DNA of 6,233 nucleotides from Melioribacteraceae bacterium (GTDB taxonomy: Bacteria > Bacteroidota > Ignavibacteria > Ignavibacteriales > Melioribacteraceae): positions 1 through 6,233 of the forward strand of contig WFQV01000432.1 in assembly GCA_015486905.1 (NCBI GenBank). The letters are read 5' to 3'. This document shows, one piece after another, positions 6,041 through 6,233 of this stretch. How positions within the stretch are numbered: position 1 is the stretch's first letter; every line of letters starts with the position of its first letter. The notes under the pieces are model-generated. The model did no database searches, had not been told where the DNA came from, and saw nothing but the letters and a program-made list of their open reading frames with translations. The position numbers and the translations under genes were made by a program.

Positions 6041-6233
6041 AATAATCAGCCTTAGCTTACTGAACCGGCAAATTACTTCCACTGCATTCTGCGGGAGTTC
6101 AATGTCTGTAGAACGAAGAATCAAAAAGGGAAAAAGAACACTGAAGGGATTCAAGTTTATTTTTTGCCCTTGCGGGGTTTACCCTATCCCCTTTTAGAAT
6201 AGTATTGACACACGCATAATTGAACTGCTTTCG
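6041..6233. other. Unassigned sequence to the window end
   Basis: No convincing gene or RNA. A plus-strand frame runs through to 6197, but it begins inside the repeats, lacks a ribosome binding site and has a low-complexity composition. A G/C cluster with GGGGTTTACCC lies at about 6174-6185. TTGACA occurs at 6205-6210, but no matching -10 box is visible at the right spacing before the window ends. Confidence 0.4.

Noticed and set aside
5940..6197. Plus-strand reading frame of 85 codons at the window end
   Set aside because: It starts within the GC-rich repeat, has no ribosome binding site, crosses the inverted-repeat element and shows no recognisable motif.
6205..6233. TTGACA as a promoter -35 box
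   Set aside because: No plausible -10 hexamer lies 16-18 bases downstream within the window (the bases there read CTTTCG); CATAAT occurs only four bases away.

Overview
The window is AT-rich bacterial chromosome with closely packed genes. Protein style, TTG starts and the gene set (MEP-pathway isoprenoid synthesis plus apolipoprotein N-acyltransferase, so a diderm envelope) suggest a Gram-negative of the Bacteroidota/Chlorobiota/Ignavibacteriota group. That placement is inferred from the look of the proteins; no rRNA or other marker is present to settle it.

Positions 2-3459 hold four plus-strand genes that look like one operon: the 3' end of ispF, a DedA-family membrane protein, lnt, and a low-specificity L-threonine aldolase. 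The junctions are a 1-base overlap, a 4-base overlap and a 1-base gap. The first three all touch the envelope: IspF feeds isoprenoid carrier synthesis, DedA proteins are linked to undecaprenyl-phosphate recycling, and Lnt finishes lipoprotein acylation. The aldolase is metabolic (threonine to glycine plus acetaldehyde) and has no obvious link to them.

Positions 3460-3855 look empty at first sight, but the minus strand carries two very short reading frames in tandem (40 and 32 codons). Each has a good Shine-Dalgarno sequence, an N-terminal hydrophobic helix and a charged tail. They converge on the aldolase gene with only 6 bases between the stop codons. A 150-base divergent control region follows, with a perfect 10-base palindrome and a repeated GTCACA word.

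Positions 3856-5787 are one long plus-strand reading frame for a GT-C type membrane glycosyltransferase with a TPR-like C-terminal tail. It is interrupted by three in-frame stops (TGA, TAA, TGA) and no frameshifts, and is best read as a recently disabled gene. The first TGA sits where a tryptophan is expected.

Positions 5788-6233 have no convincing gene. They hold a GC-rich tandem repeat (43-base and 31-base copies) running directly into a 69-base inverted-repeat element with TGACAGGT/ACCTGTCA ends and a strong internal hairpin. This looks like an intergenic repeat family. The two items most worth following are the small-protein pair and the repeat cluster; the interrupted glycosyltransferase is the third.
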